A stretch of DNA of 14,157 nt from Streptomyces sp. NRRL F-5123 (GTDB lineage: Bacteria; Actinomycetota; Actinomycetes; Streptomycetales; Streptomycetaceae), in NCBI RefSeq assembly GCF_000721495.1, contig NZ_JOHY01000096.1, forward strand, positions 1 to 14,157. The letters run 5' to 3'. Positions 1 through 6,226 of this stretch are shown here, piece after piece. Numbering within the stretch: the first letter of the stretch is position 1; every line of letters starts with the position of its first letter. Both the position numbers and the translations under genes were made by a program. The notes under the pieces are model-generated. The model was given only the letters and a program-made list of their open reading frames with translations. It ran no database searches and was not told the origin of the DNA.

Positions 1-6
1 GTTCCG

Positions 7-36
7 ACTCTATCAGACGCTTTCCAGTGCCTGACC
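7..36 (-). promoter_or_regulatory. Possible third rRNA promoter with weak -35
   Basis: On the minus strand, TAGAGT (12-7) is a good Streptomyces -10 box inside CTGATAGAGTCGGAAC. At 17-18 bases upstream the -35 position reads GGTCAG or GTCAGG, which is poor. It may be a real downstream rrn promoter or only a conserved leader motif. Confidence 0.4.
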
Positions 37-88
37 CCCAGTCAGCGGGGTTTGTCTTTCCGGCTGTTGGGCCGTTCCGACGAGTGAG

Positions 89-118
89 ACTTTAGCGGAC
101 TTCCTTCGCTCCGGCCAA
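89..118 (-). promoter_or_regulatory. Second promoter in the rRNA leader
   Basis: On the minus strand, TTGGCC (118-113) and TAAAGT (94-89) are separated by 18 bases. The -35 box lies in the loop and arm of a GC-rich imperfect hairpin (roughly 104-134, arms CCGGCC/GGCCGG). The spacing and boxes fit a vegetative promoter. Tandem promoters are the usual arrangement in Streptomyces rrn leaders. Confidence 0.55.
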
Positions 119-287
119 ATCGGCCGGTCGAGCGAAAGTCTGCCTGCATTCCGTAAAAACACACGACGGGACGACAGCGGTGACGACGGCACAACGGCCG
201 TCGACGCGGTCGAATCGAAATGGTTCCTGCGGGATGGCTGTCCGGGGACCGACCAGAGATCGGCGCTCACGTCGGACAACCCGGAGA

Positions 288-316
288 ACATTACGCACGC
301 TCGCCGAGCGTGTCAA
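288..316 (-). promoter_or_regulatory. Strong vegetative promoter, upstream-most of the rRNA leader
   Basis: On the minus strand, TTGACA (316-311) is followed by a 17-base spacer and TAATGT (293-288). The -35 box is a perfect consensus and the -10 is close to consensus, with ideal spacing, as expected for a principal sigma (HrdB-type) promoter. It reads away from the MarR gene toward the left edge. The spacer and the end of the -35 box form the perfect inverted repeat CACGCTC-GCC-GAGCGTG (296-312). Confidence 0.75.
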
Positions 317-369
317 CCCCCGGTGATCAGGGTCCCCGCGAGAGGCCCCCGTGGCTCGGCAGGAGGGGG

Positions 370-930
370 TCAGTCGAGGTCTTCCAGGCGGCCGCCGGCG
401 TCGGGCTGGCTGGTCTCGACGCGGCGGAGGAGACGGGTGAGCATCTCGCCGAGGATGGCGCGTTCCCCCGTGGTGAGGTCCTGGAGGAGGTCGTCCTCGA
501 AGGCGGCGGCCAGGCGCATGGTCTGGAGCCACTTCTCGCGGCCCTCGTCCGTCAGCTCCACGATGACGCGGACGCGGTTGGCCTCGTCCCGCTCGCGGGT
601 GACCAGGCCCTCGGTGACGAGGCGGTCGATGCGGTGGGTCATGGCGGCCGGAGTGAGGCCCAGGCGTTTCGCCAGGTCGCCGGGGCCCAGCTGGTACGGG
701 GTGCCGACGACCACGAGGGCCTTGAGGACCTCCCACTCGGCGTTGCTGATGCCGAGGTCGACGAGCTGCCGGCCGTACGCGACGTTCATCCGGCGGTTGA
801 GCCGGCCCAGGGCGGTGACGACCTTCTCGACCTGGGGGTCGACCTCGGGAAATTCACGCTGGTAGGCGGCGATCTGGGCGTCGAGGTCCAGTTCCTGGGG
901 CGCACCGGCTGAGCCTGCGGCTGAGGTCAT
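370..930 (-). CDS. MarR-family winged-helix transcriptional regulator
   Basis: This 186-residue protein is likely a dimeric DNA-binding repressor that responds to small phenolic or antibiotic-like ligands or to oxidants. Residues about 60-130 form the MarR winged helix: helix LGPGDLAKRLGL (81-92), recognition helix TPAAMTHRIDRLVTEG (93-108), then the wing with the family's RERDEANRVRV and LTDEGR signatures (112-131). Helices at both ends (30-55 and 132-172) would form the dimer interface. A stop lies 13 codons upstream in frame, so the ATG at 930 is the only usual start before residue 48. Its GGGAG sits only one base from the ATG, so initiation may be weak or leader-dependent. It is divergent from an MFS transporter, a classic repressor/efflux-pump pair, so I infer that it controls the transporter and itself. 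Confidence 0.9.
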   Translation of the reverse strand: MTSAAGSAGAPQELDLDAQIAAYQREFPEVDPQVEKVVTALGRLNRRMNVAYGRQLVDLGISNAEWEVLKALVVVGTPYQLGPGDLAKRLGLTPAAMTHRIDRLVTEGLVTRERDEANRVRVIVELTDEGREKWLQTMRLAAAFEDDLLQDLTTGERAILGEMLTRLLRRVETSQPDAGGRLEDLD

Positions 931-951
931 GCTCCCGAGTATGGCACGGAA

Positions 952-1001
952 GGCTTTGCTCTAAAGCCCTTCGGCATGTACTCTTTAGCTTCGAACTTTA
1001 G
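952..1001. promoter_or_regulatory. Candidate MarR operator cluster (CTTTAG motifs)
   Basis: The hexamer CTTTAG occurs at 983-988 and 996-1001, 13 bases apart, and in inverted form (CTAAAG) at 961-966. The inverted copy is part of the interrupted palindrome GGCTTT-GCTCT-AAAGCC (952-968). The cluster lies in the 126-bp gap between the divergent regulator and transporter and overlaps the regulator's likely promoter. MarR proteins usually bind AT-rich inverted repeats of this size in such gaps. The assignment is inference. Confidence 0.4.
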
Positions 1002-1008
1002 TTGTCAA
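980..1008 (-). promoter_or_regulatory. Likely promoter of the MarR gene
   Basis: On the minus strand a perfect TTGACA (1008-1003) lies 17 bases from AAGAGT (985-980), a moderate -10 box. Transcription would begin near 973, giving a leader of about 40 bases. The boxes are interleaved with the CTTTAG motifs described separately, so a protein bound there would block this promoter. Confidence 0.5.
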
Positions 1009-1056
1009 GTCTTCAAACCGAAGCCGTACCGCTCGGGACCACCCGGAGGGAGAGCC

Positions 1057-2346
1057 GTGAACAACGCCACGGGCGCCGCGCTGCGCCGTATTCAGCTGGG
1101 GAACGCCCTGAGCGCGTTCGGGAACGGCTTCACCGTGCCCTTCACCTTCGTGTACGTGTCGCAGGTGCGGGGCCTCGGCGCCGGGGTCGCGGGTGTGGTG
1201 CTGGCGGCCTTCGCCGTCGCCGCGCTCTTCGTGCTGCCCTTCACCGGGCGCGCCATCGACCGGCGCGGGCCCGTACCGGTCGCCGTCGCGGGCACCGTGC
1301 TCGCGGCCGCGGGATCGCTCGGGCTCGGGCTGTCCGGCAGCGAGGCCGTGGTGATCGCCGCCGCAGGTGCGCTGGGGGCGGGCATCTCCGTGGTGCAGCC
1401 CGCGCTGGCCACGATGATCGTGTGGTGCTCGACGCCGGCGACCCGCTCCCGCGCGTTCGCGACGCAGTTCTTCCTGGCCAACCTGGGGCTCGGCGTCGGC
1501 GGGCTCATGGGCGGGCTGATCGTGGACACCGCGCACGCGTCGTCGTTCATCCGGCTCTTCGCCATCGAGGCGGCGATGTTCCTGGTGCTCGGCGCGGTCG
1601 TCGCCACCGTGCGGCTGCCGCGCGCCGCCGGCGCGGACGAGCGGGTCCCGGGTGCCTCCGGCGGTGGCTGGAACGTGCTGCTGCGGCATCGAGCCATGGT
1701 GCTGCTGTGCGTGCTCGGCTTCGTGCTGTTCTTCGCGTGCTACGGGCAGTTCGAGTCGGGGCTCTCAGCCTTCGCGGTGACCGTGACGCGGATCTCGCCC
1801 GCGATGCTCGGCGTGGCGCTGGCCGCGAACACGGCGGCGATCGTGCTCGCGCAGTTCGTGGTGCTGCGGCTCGTCGAGCGGCGGCGGCGCAGCGCGGTGA
1901 TCGCGGCCGTCGGCGTGGTCTGGGCCGTGGCCTGGCTGGTCGCGGGGGCGTCCGGGCTCCTGCACGGGCACCACGCGGTGGCCGTGGTGGCGATCATCAG
2001 CACGTACGCGCTGTTCGGGCTGGGCGAGGCGATGCTCGCGCCGACCGTGTCGCCGCTCGTCGCCGATCTTGCCCCCGAGGGCATGGTCGGGCGCTACAAC
2101 GCGGCGTTTGCGCTGGTCAAGCAGTTGGCGCTGGCGATCGGGCCCGCGGTGGGCGGCCTTGTCGCCGCCGCGAGGGCGTACGACGTGTACGTCGTGCTGC
2201 TCGTGGGCTGCTCTCTCGGCGTCTCCGTGCTGGCTGTGCGGCTGGGCCGCACGCTCACGGGTGAGCAGGACGCGCCGCACCGCTCCCGCGTGGTGGCCGT
2301 CCACCCCGCGAACGACCCGGCCCCCGTGCCGGCTCCGGTGGCCTGA
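1057..2346 (+). CDS. MFS transporter, 12-helix efflux type
   Basis: This 429-residue integral membrane protein of the major facilitator superfamily most likely exports a small molecule by proton antiport. Hydrophobic segments cover nearly the whole chain, with a short soluble loop around residues 190-210 separating two six-helix halves. The loop after helix 2 carries the MFS motif-A pattern GRAIDRRGPVPV (64-75, G-x3-D-R-x-G). I chose the GTG at 1057 because GGAGGGAG (1045-1052) lies a few bases upstream and the first helix follows directly; an ATG at 976 would add 27 unlikely residues and would sit inside the promoter region. The C-terminus is a short Pro/Ala/Val tail. Being divergent from a MarR gene supports a drug or metabolite exporter, but the substrate cannot be read from sequence. 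Confidence 0.9.
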   Translation: MNNATGAALRRIQLGNALSAFGNGFTVPFTFVYVSQVRGLGAGVAGVVLAAFAVAALFVLPFTGRAIDRRGPVPVAVAGTVLAAAGSLGLGLSGSEAVVIAAAGALGAGISVVQPALATMIVWCSTPATRSRAFATQFFLANLGLGVGGLMGGLIVDTAHASSFIRLFAIEAAMFLVLGAVVATVRLPRAAGADERVPGASGGGWNVLLRHRAMVLLCVLGFVLFFACYGQFESGLSAFAVTVTRISPAMLGVALAANTAAIVLAQFVVLRLVERRRRSAVIAAVGVVWAVAWLVAGASGLLHGHHAVAVVAIISTYALFGLGEAMLAPTVSPLVADLAPEGMVGRYNAAFALVKQLALAIGPAVGGLVAAARAYDVYVVLLVGCSLGVSVLAVRLGRTLTGEQDAPHRSRVVAVHPANDPAPVPAPVA

Positions 2347-2351
2347 CGCCG

Positions 2352-2367
2352 GCCCTCCGCGGAGGGC
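2352..2367. terminator. 16-bp perfect palindrome after the MFS stop
   Basis: GCCCTCCGCGGAGGGC begins five bases after the transporter's TGA. As RNA it could fold into a hairpin, though the centre would have to open to form a loop. No U-tract follows, which is usual for Streptomyces terminators. The same 16-mer recurs at 2572-2587. Confidence 0.4.
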
Positions 2368-2375
2368 GGTGCCCA

Positions 2376-2411
2376 CCAGGGGCGCGGGGACTGCGCGAGC
2401 AACCCGCCACC
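2376..2411 (+). repeat. Streptomyces-type intergenic repeat, copy 1
   Basis: The core CAGGGGCGCGGGGACTGCGCGA with a CCACC-type tail matches the pattern seen at 7244-7306 and, inverted, at 2469-2507, 7389-7456 and 13926-13958. I recognise CAGGGGCGCGGGGAACTGCGCGA as a frequent intergenic sequence in Streptomyces genomes. It is non-coding. Confidence 0.6.
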
Positions 2412-2468
2412 GGGCGTGGGCCGCCACCGGCCCAAAGCGGGCAGCGCGGCCCGCTCCGGCCACCGGAC

Positions 2469-2507
2469 GGTGGGTGGCTGAGCGCGCGCGGTCCCCATGC
2501 GCCTGGG
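2469..2507 (-). repeat. Streptomyces-type intergenic repeat, copy 2 (inverted)
   Basis: Read on the minus strand this is a diverged copy of the same element, starting CCCAGGCGCATGGGGACCG and ending in a CCACCCACC tail. It faces copy 1 about 60 bases away, so the pair forms an imperfect inverted repeat. A GGGCGAGCGTTC motif (minus strand, 2542-2531) precedes it, the same motif that precedes copy 3. Confidence 0.5.
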
Positions 2508-2571
2508 TATCCACCGGGCGCGGCAGACCGGAACGCTCGCCCGGCGGCGCGGCCGAAAGCTCGTGCGCACC

Positions 2572-2587
2572 GCCCTCCGCGGAGGGC
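2572..2587. terminator. Second copy of the 16-bp palindrome, after the SpoIIE-type gene
   Basis: GCCCTCCGCGGAGGGC lies 13 bases beyond the stop of the leftward SpoIIE-type gene. Together with the copy at 2352-2367 it brackets the convergent intergenic gap. Identity extends to 21 bases in inverted orientation (2352-2372 versus 2567-2587). Confidence 0.4.
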
Positions 2588-2600
2588 AGCTCCCTTCGCC

Positions 2601-4340
2601 TCAGCCCGGGAGGGCGAATTCGCACCACACTGCCTTGCCGCCGCCGGGCGTACGGCGGGAGCCCCAGGACGTGGCGATCGTCGCGATGATCGAGATGCCT
2701 CGGCCCGCCTCGTCGGCGGGCTCCGCACGGCGGCGGCGCGGCAGGTGCTCGTCGCCGTCGGTGACCTCGATCACGAGGCGGCGGTCGGTGCGGCGCAGGC
2801 GCAGCTTCATGGGTGGGGTGCCGTGCTTGAGGGAGTTGGCGACGAGTTCGCTCGCCGCGAGGACGCCGAGGTCGCGGAGTTCGACGGGGAAGCGCCAGGA
2901 GGCGAGGACTCCGGTGGCGAAGGCGCGGGCGCGGGGGGCGGCCTCGATGCCGCCGAGCAGGTCGAGGGAGGCGTTGCGGAAGACCTCGCCGTCGGGGAGA
3001 CCGGTGTGGTCGGGGTACTGCAGGACCAGGACGGCGACGTCGTCGTCGTGCTGGCCGGTGACGCCGAGGGCGCGCAGCAGGCGGTCGCAGATGACCTGGG
3101 GGGCGCCGGTGGCGCCGGCGAGCGCGCGCATGAGGGTGGTGACGCCGTCCTCGATGTCCTCGCCGCGGCGCTCGATGAGGCCGTCGGTGTAGAGGACCGC
3201 GGTGCAGCCGGGGCCGAAGGGGACGGTCGCGGAGTTGTGGGTCCAGCCGCCCGTGCCGAGCGGGGGGCCGGTGGGCTCGTCGGTGCGCTCGACCGTGCCG
3301 TCCGGGTGGCGGATGAGGAGCGGGAGGTGGCCGGCGCTGGCGTAGGCGAGGCGGCCCTCGCTGGGGTCGTGGACGGCGTAGACGCAGGTGGCGATCTGGG
3401 TGGCGTCGATCTCGGCGGCGAGCCCGTCGAGGAGCTGGATGACCTCGTGCGGGGGCAGGTCGAGGCGGGCGTAGGCACGTACGGCGGTGCGGAGCTGGCC
3501 CATGACGGCGGCGGCGCGGACCCCGCGGCCCATCACGTCGCCGATCACGAGGGCGGTGCGTCCGGCGCCGAGGGTGATCACGTCGTACCAGTCGCCGCCG
3601 ACTGCCGCGTCGGTGCCGCCGGGCTGGTAGGTGGCGGCGAGGCGCAGGTCGTCGGGCTGTTCGAGCTGCTGGGGCAGCAGGCTGCGCTGGAGGGTGACGG
3701 CGGTCTCGTGGATGCGCCGCTCGCTCTCCCGGAGGCGCTCGGCGGACTGGACCTGGTCGGTGACGTCGGCGGCGAAGACCAGGACGCCGCGGCGGGCGGG
3801 GTCGGGGTCGTCGGCGTGGACGGGGGTGCAGGTGAAGGTGAAGTAACCCTGACGGGTGACGGCGGCGTGGTCCGCCCGGGTGACCTTGCGGGCCTTGACC
3901 GTACGCGGGCGGCCGCTGCGGTGGACCTGGTCCATGAGCGGGAGCAGGCCGAGTTCGGAGAGTTCGGGCAGGGCGTCGCGGGCGGGGGCGCCGGTGGGGC
4001 GGGGGCCGAAGACGTCGGTGTAGGAGTCGTTGACGAAGCCGACGGTGTGGTCGGGCCCGTGGGTGACGGCGATGAGCGCGGGCAGCTGGCTGAGCATCGC
4101 GGCGACGGCCGCGCCGGCGCCGTCGAGGACGGTCGGCCGATCCTGCGGGGTGGCCGGGGTGCCGGGGTGACCTGCTGCGGAGGGGTCGGCGGGGCCGGCC
4201 GGGGCGGGGGCGGCGTCCGTGCCGCCGGTCGCGATGCCCGCTGGTGCGGCAGCGGGGTCGGCGGTCTTGCCGCGGGCCGCCGGGACGGCTCCGCGTCGCT
4301 GTGTTCCGGGGAGCCGGGCGCTCCAACGCGTGAGGTTCAA
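2601..4340 (-). CDS. PAS-SpoIIE (PP2C) phosphatase-HATPase regulator
   Basis: This 579-residue cytoplasmic regulator combines three signalling domains. After a disordered Ala/Pro/Gly-rich N-terminus (1-75), a PAS sensor spans about 82-195 and a short coiled linker 196-225. The PP2C/SpoIIE Ser/Thr phosphatase spans about 230-440, with metal-ligand motifs GGDW (D250), GDVMGRG (D268), YTDG (D386) and DDDVAVLV (D433/D434). An RsbW-like ATPase spans about 455-579, with N-box ELVANSLKH (N502), D528 and GRGIS (546-550). Known relatives phosphorylate and dephosphorylate STAS anti-anti-sigma proteins and so set sigma-B-like factor activity. All key residues look intact. The start is TTG at 4340, with GAGGA (4355-4351 region) about 9 bases upstream; a stop lies eight codons further up in frame. 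The next in-frame ATG is residue 82, at the PAS edge. No STAS partner or target sigma factor is adjacent. Confidence 0.88.
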   Translation of the reverse strand: MNLTRWSARLPGTQRRGAVPAARGKTADPAAAPAGIATGGTDAAPAPAGPADPSAAGHPGTPATPQDRPTVLDGAGAAVAAMLSQLPALIAVTHGPDHTVGFVNDSYTDVFGPRPTGAPARDALPELSELGLLPLMDQVHRSGRPRTVKARKVTRADHAAVTRQGYFTFTCTPVHADDPDPARRGVLVFAADVTDQVQSAERLRESERRIHETAVTLQRSLLPQQLEQPDDLRLAATYQPGGTDAAVGGDWYDVITLGAGRTALVIGDVMGRGVRAAAVMGQLRTAVRAYARLDLPPHEVIQLLDGLAAEIDATQIATCVYAVHDPSEGRLAYASAGHLPLLIRHPDGTVERTDEPTGPPLGTGGWTHNSATVPFGPGCTAVLYTDGLIERRGEDIEDGVTTLMRALAGATGAPQVICDRLLRALGVTGQHDDDVAVLVLQYPDHTGLPDGEVFRNASLDLLGGIEAAPRARAFATGVLASWRFPVELRDLGVLAASELVANSLKHGTPPMKLRLRRTDRRLVIEVTDGDEHLPRRRRAEPADEAGRGISIIATIATSWGSRRTPGGGKAVWCEFALPG

Positions 4341-4369
4341 ACGTCCGATTCCTCGTATTTGTCACTCAT
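4337..4369 (-). other. Ten-codon upstream reading frame overlapping the TTG start
   Basis: An ATG at 4369 opens a ten-codon frame (MSDKYEESDV) whose TGA (4339-4337) overlaps the TTG start of the phosphatase gene in a TTGA junction. The likely ribosome-binding GAGGA of the phosphatase lies inside it. This is the geometry of translational coupling. Its own ATG has no clear Shine-Dalgarno sequence. Alternatively it is the true N-terminus, displaced by a one-base indel: one extra T at the TTT run would join it in frame to the main protein. Confidence 0.3.
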
Positions 4370-4384
4370 TGCAGGTGCTGCCGC

Positions 4385-4400
4385 ACGGGTCGTCACCCGT
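4385..4400. promoter_or_regulatory. Inverted repeat upstream of the SpoIIE-type gene
   Basis: ACGGGT-CGTC-ACCCGT is a perfect 6-bp inverted repeat with a four-base loop. It lies in the 127-bp gap between the NADH dehydrogenase stop and the phosphatase start. It could be an operator for the phosphatase gene or a terminator-like hairpin for the upstream gene. I find no convincing -35/-10 pair beside it. Confidence 0.3.
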
Positions 4401-4467
4401 CCAGTGTGGCCGAATGTGGGCCTGCGAGGGAATCGCGCCGTGGTGCGCCCGGCGCGCGCGGGGGCGC

Positions 4468-5916
4468 TCACGCGCGTGGCGGGTCGGTGTCGCCGCGGCT
4501 CGGGCGGTCCGGGCCGTCGCCGGTGTCACCGGTGCCGCCCCGGCTGTCGCCGGTGTCGCCGTCGCGTCCCGCCGCGTGCTCGAACTCGGCGCGCGGATGC
4601 TCCAGGGAGCCGAGCGAGACGATCTCGCGCTTGAAGAGGCCGGACAGGATCCACTCCGCGAGCACCTTGGACTTGCGGTTCGCGGTCGGCACCCGGCTGA
4701 GGTGGTAGACGCGGTGCATCAGCCATGCCGGGTAGCCGGTGAGGCGGCGCCCGTAGAGCAGGGCGACGCCCTCGTGCAGGCCGAGCGAGGCGACCGAGCC
4801 GACGTACTTGTGGCGGTATTCGGTCAGCGGCTCGCCGCGCATCTCGGCGGCGATGTTGCGGGCCAGCACCTTGGCCTGGCGTACGGCGTGCTGGGCGTTG
4901 GGCGCGCACAGGGCGCCCTCGCGGCCGGCGGTGAGGTCCGGGACGGCGGCCGCGTCGCCGGCCGCCCAGGCGCCGGGGTGGCCGGCGACGCGGAGGGTGG
5001 CGTCGGCACGCAGCCGGCCGCGGTCGTCGAGCGGCAGACCCGTTGCGGCGAGCAGCGGCGCGGGTTTGACGCCGGCGGTCCACACCACCGTTCTGGTCGG
5101 CAGCCGCGAGCCGTCGGAGAGGACGGCGACGCGGTTCTCGCAGGACTCCAGCCGGGTCTCCAGGCGGATGTCGATGTTGCGGCCGCGCAACTCCCTGACG
5201 GCGTAGCGGCCGAGCTGCTCGCCGACCTCGGGGAGGATGCGGTCGGTGGCCTCCACCAGCACCCACTTCATGTCCTCGGCGCGGATGTTGTGGTAATAGC
5301 GCAGGGCGTAGCGGGCCATGTTCTCCAGCTCGCCGAGCGCTTCCACTCCCGCGTAGCCGCCGCCGACGAAGACGAAGGTCAGGGCCGCCTCGCGGACGTC
5401 CGCGTCGCGGGTGGAGGAGGCGATGTCGAGCTGTTCGAGCACGTGGTTGCGCAGCCCGATGGCCTCCTCGACGGTCTTGAAGCCGATCCCGTAATCGGCC
5501 AGGCCCGGCACCGGCAGGATGCGGGAGATCGAGCCGGGGGCGAGGACGAGCTGGTCGTAACCGATCTCGGTGGCACCGCCGCCCTCCTCCTCGGTGGCGG
5601 GCGTGACGACGGCCGCGACACGCTTGTCGTGGTCGACCGAGCGGACCTCGCCGGCGACGATCCGGCAGCGGTCCAGGACCCGGCGCAGAGGTACGACGAC
5701 GTGCCGCGGGGAGATCGATCCGGCGGCCGCTTCGGGGAGAAACGGCTGGTAGGTCATGTACGGCTGCGGCTCGACGACCATGATCTCGGCCTCGCCGCGT
5801 TTCAGCCGCAGCTTTCGCTGGAGCTGCAACGCCGTGTACATGCCGACGTAACCACCGCCGACCACAAGAATGCGCGGTGTGCTTGCCCTGGCCATGGCCG
5901 CCGACTCCGTCGTCAT
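4468..5916 (-). CDS. ndh: Type II NADH:quinone oxidoreductase (NDH-2)
   Basis: This 482-residue, single-subunit, non-proton-pumping NADH dehydrogenase passes electrons from NADH through FAD to menaquinone at the inner face of the membrane. Two dinucleotide-binding folds are clear: RILVVGGGYVG (15-25) for FAD, and FVFVGGGYAG followed by E193 (181-193) for NADH. The FAD-contacting WAAGD (317-321) and the NDH-2 quinone-site motif NAQHAVRQA (340-348) are present. The C-terminal part (370-440) fits the amphipathic membrane-anchoring region. The last 35 residues are a Gly/Asp/Thr-rich repetitive tail, probably disordered. I chose the ATG at 5916, which has GGAG just upstream at very short spacing; ATG 5895 (seven residues shorter, GGAG at 9 bases) is a good alternative, and a GTG at 6096 would add 60 non-homologous residues. 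It is divergent from a TetR gene. Confidence 0.88.
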   Translation of the reverse strand: MTTESAAMARASTPRILVVGGGYVGMYTALQLQRKLRLKRGEAEIMVVEPQPYMTYQPFLPEAAAGSISPRHVVVPLRRVLDRCRIVAGEVRSVDHDKRVAAVVTPATEEEGGGATEIGYDQLVLAPGSISRILPVPGLADYGIGFKTVEEAIGLRNHVLEQLDIASSTRDADVREAALTFVFVGGGYAGVEALGELENMARYALRYYHNIRAEDMKWVLVEATDRILPEVGEQLGRYAVRELRGRNIDIRLETRLESCENRVAVLSDGSRLPTRTVVWTAGVKPAPLLAATGLPLDDRGRLRADATLRVAGHPGAWAAGDAAAVPDLTAGREGALCAPNAQHAVRQAKVLARNIAAEMRGEPLTEYRHKYVGSVASLGLHEGVALLYGRRLTGYPAWLMHRVYHLSRVPTANRKSKVLAEWILSGLFKREIVSLGSLEHPRAEFEHAAGRDGDTGDSRGGTGDTGDGPDRPSRGDTDPPRA

Positions 5917-6226
5917 TGCTCCATGACGCAATGGGCGGACACCGTTTGTCCACAGGGCGGACGGCGCGATTCGCCGGAACCGGCCCCCTCGCAGGCCGGG
6001 AGCCCGCGGGCGCATGGGGTGATCATCGGGCAAACGCCGCAGACGCGGGAAGCTGTCCCGCCCCCGCACGAAACGATCTCCTGTCCCACGGATCACACCC
6101 CCTTCATTCTTGACGCAGCCTCAACTATGTTCGTTTCTCGTAGTGCTGCGCGGTGACGCGCGTGCACGATCTTTAAGGGTGGGGAGTCTCCGGGGGGAGA
6201 CATTCGGATTACCGGGGGAGACACAT
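5917..6226. promoter_or_regulatory. Divergent promoter region between ndh and the TetR-family gene
   Basis: This 310-base gap has no credible gene. It holds a GGACA-CCGTT-TGTCC inverted repeat (5937-5951) about 20 bases before the ndh start. A TTGACG box (plus strand, 6110-6115) lacks a good -10 at the usual distance. TTCATT (6103-6108) and TATGTT (6126-6131) are 17 bases apart and could form a promoter for the TetR gene. GAAACGA (6070-6076) and its inverse TCGTTTC (6131-6137) are 54 bases apart. I see no Rex-type TGTGAA...TTCACA site. Confidence 0.45.
6186..6222 (+). promoter_or_regulatory. Leader hairpin that could mask the ribosome-binding site of the TetR gene
   Basis: GTCTCC (6186-6191) can pair with GGAGAC at 6196-6201 across a GGGG loop, or with the identical GGAGAC at 6217-6222, which is the Shine-Dalgarno region before ATG 6227. 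The GGGGGAGACA block is duplicated 21 bases apart. The two pairings are mutually exclusive, which could give a translational switch, but no partner or ligand is known. Confidence 0.35.

Larger units (their letters stand above)
1..316 (-). promoter_or_regulatory. Leader and promoter region of an rRNA operon (16S gene beyond the left edge)
   Basis: This 316-base stretch has no credible gene. Read on the minus strand it contains a chain of promoter-like elements running toward position 1, detailed in the next entries. It also contains the phrase CTGATAGAGTCGGAAC near the edge, which I recognise from Streptomyces rRNA leaders. Streptomyces rrn operons are known to carry several tandem promoters within roughly 300 bases of leader before mature 16S. 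I infer that the 16S gene starts shortly to the left, outside the window. The 92-residue open frame across the region (13-291) has no family resemblance and overlaps the promoters. Not proven, because no 16S sequence is in view. Confidence 0.7.

Noticed and set aside
13..291. Minus-strand 92-codon open frame at the left edge
   Set aside because: It overlaps rRNA-type promoter elements, has no family features, and its composition fits chance openness in GC-rich DNA.
1765..4365. Minus-strand 866-codon frame across the transporter and phosphatase
   Set aside because: Its translation is Arg/Pro/His-rich throughout, typical of an off-frame reading, and it overlaps two well-supported genes.
4500..4565. 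Short repeats in the 3' end of the NADH dehydrogenase gene
   Set aside because: They simply encode the Gly/Asp/Thr-rich tail; low-complexity coding sequence explains them.
5917..6096. 60-residue N-terminal extension of the NADH dehydrogenase
   Set aside because: NDH-2 proteins start shortly before the first GxGxxG; the extension is Arg/Pro-rich, and its GTG has a purine-rich run too close to act as a normal ribosome site.
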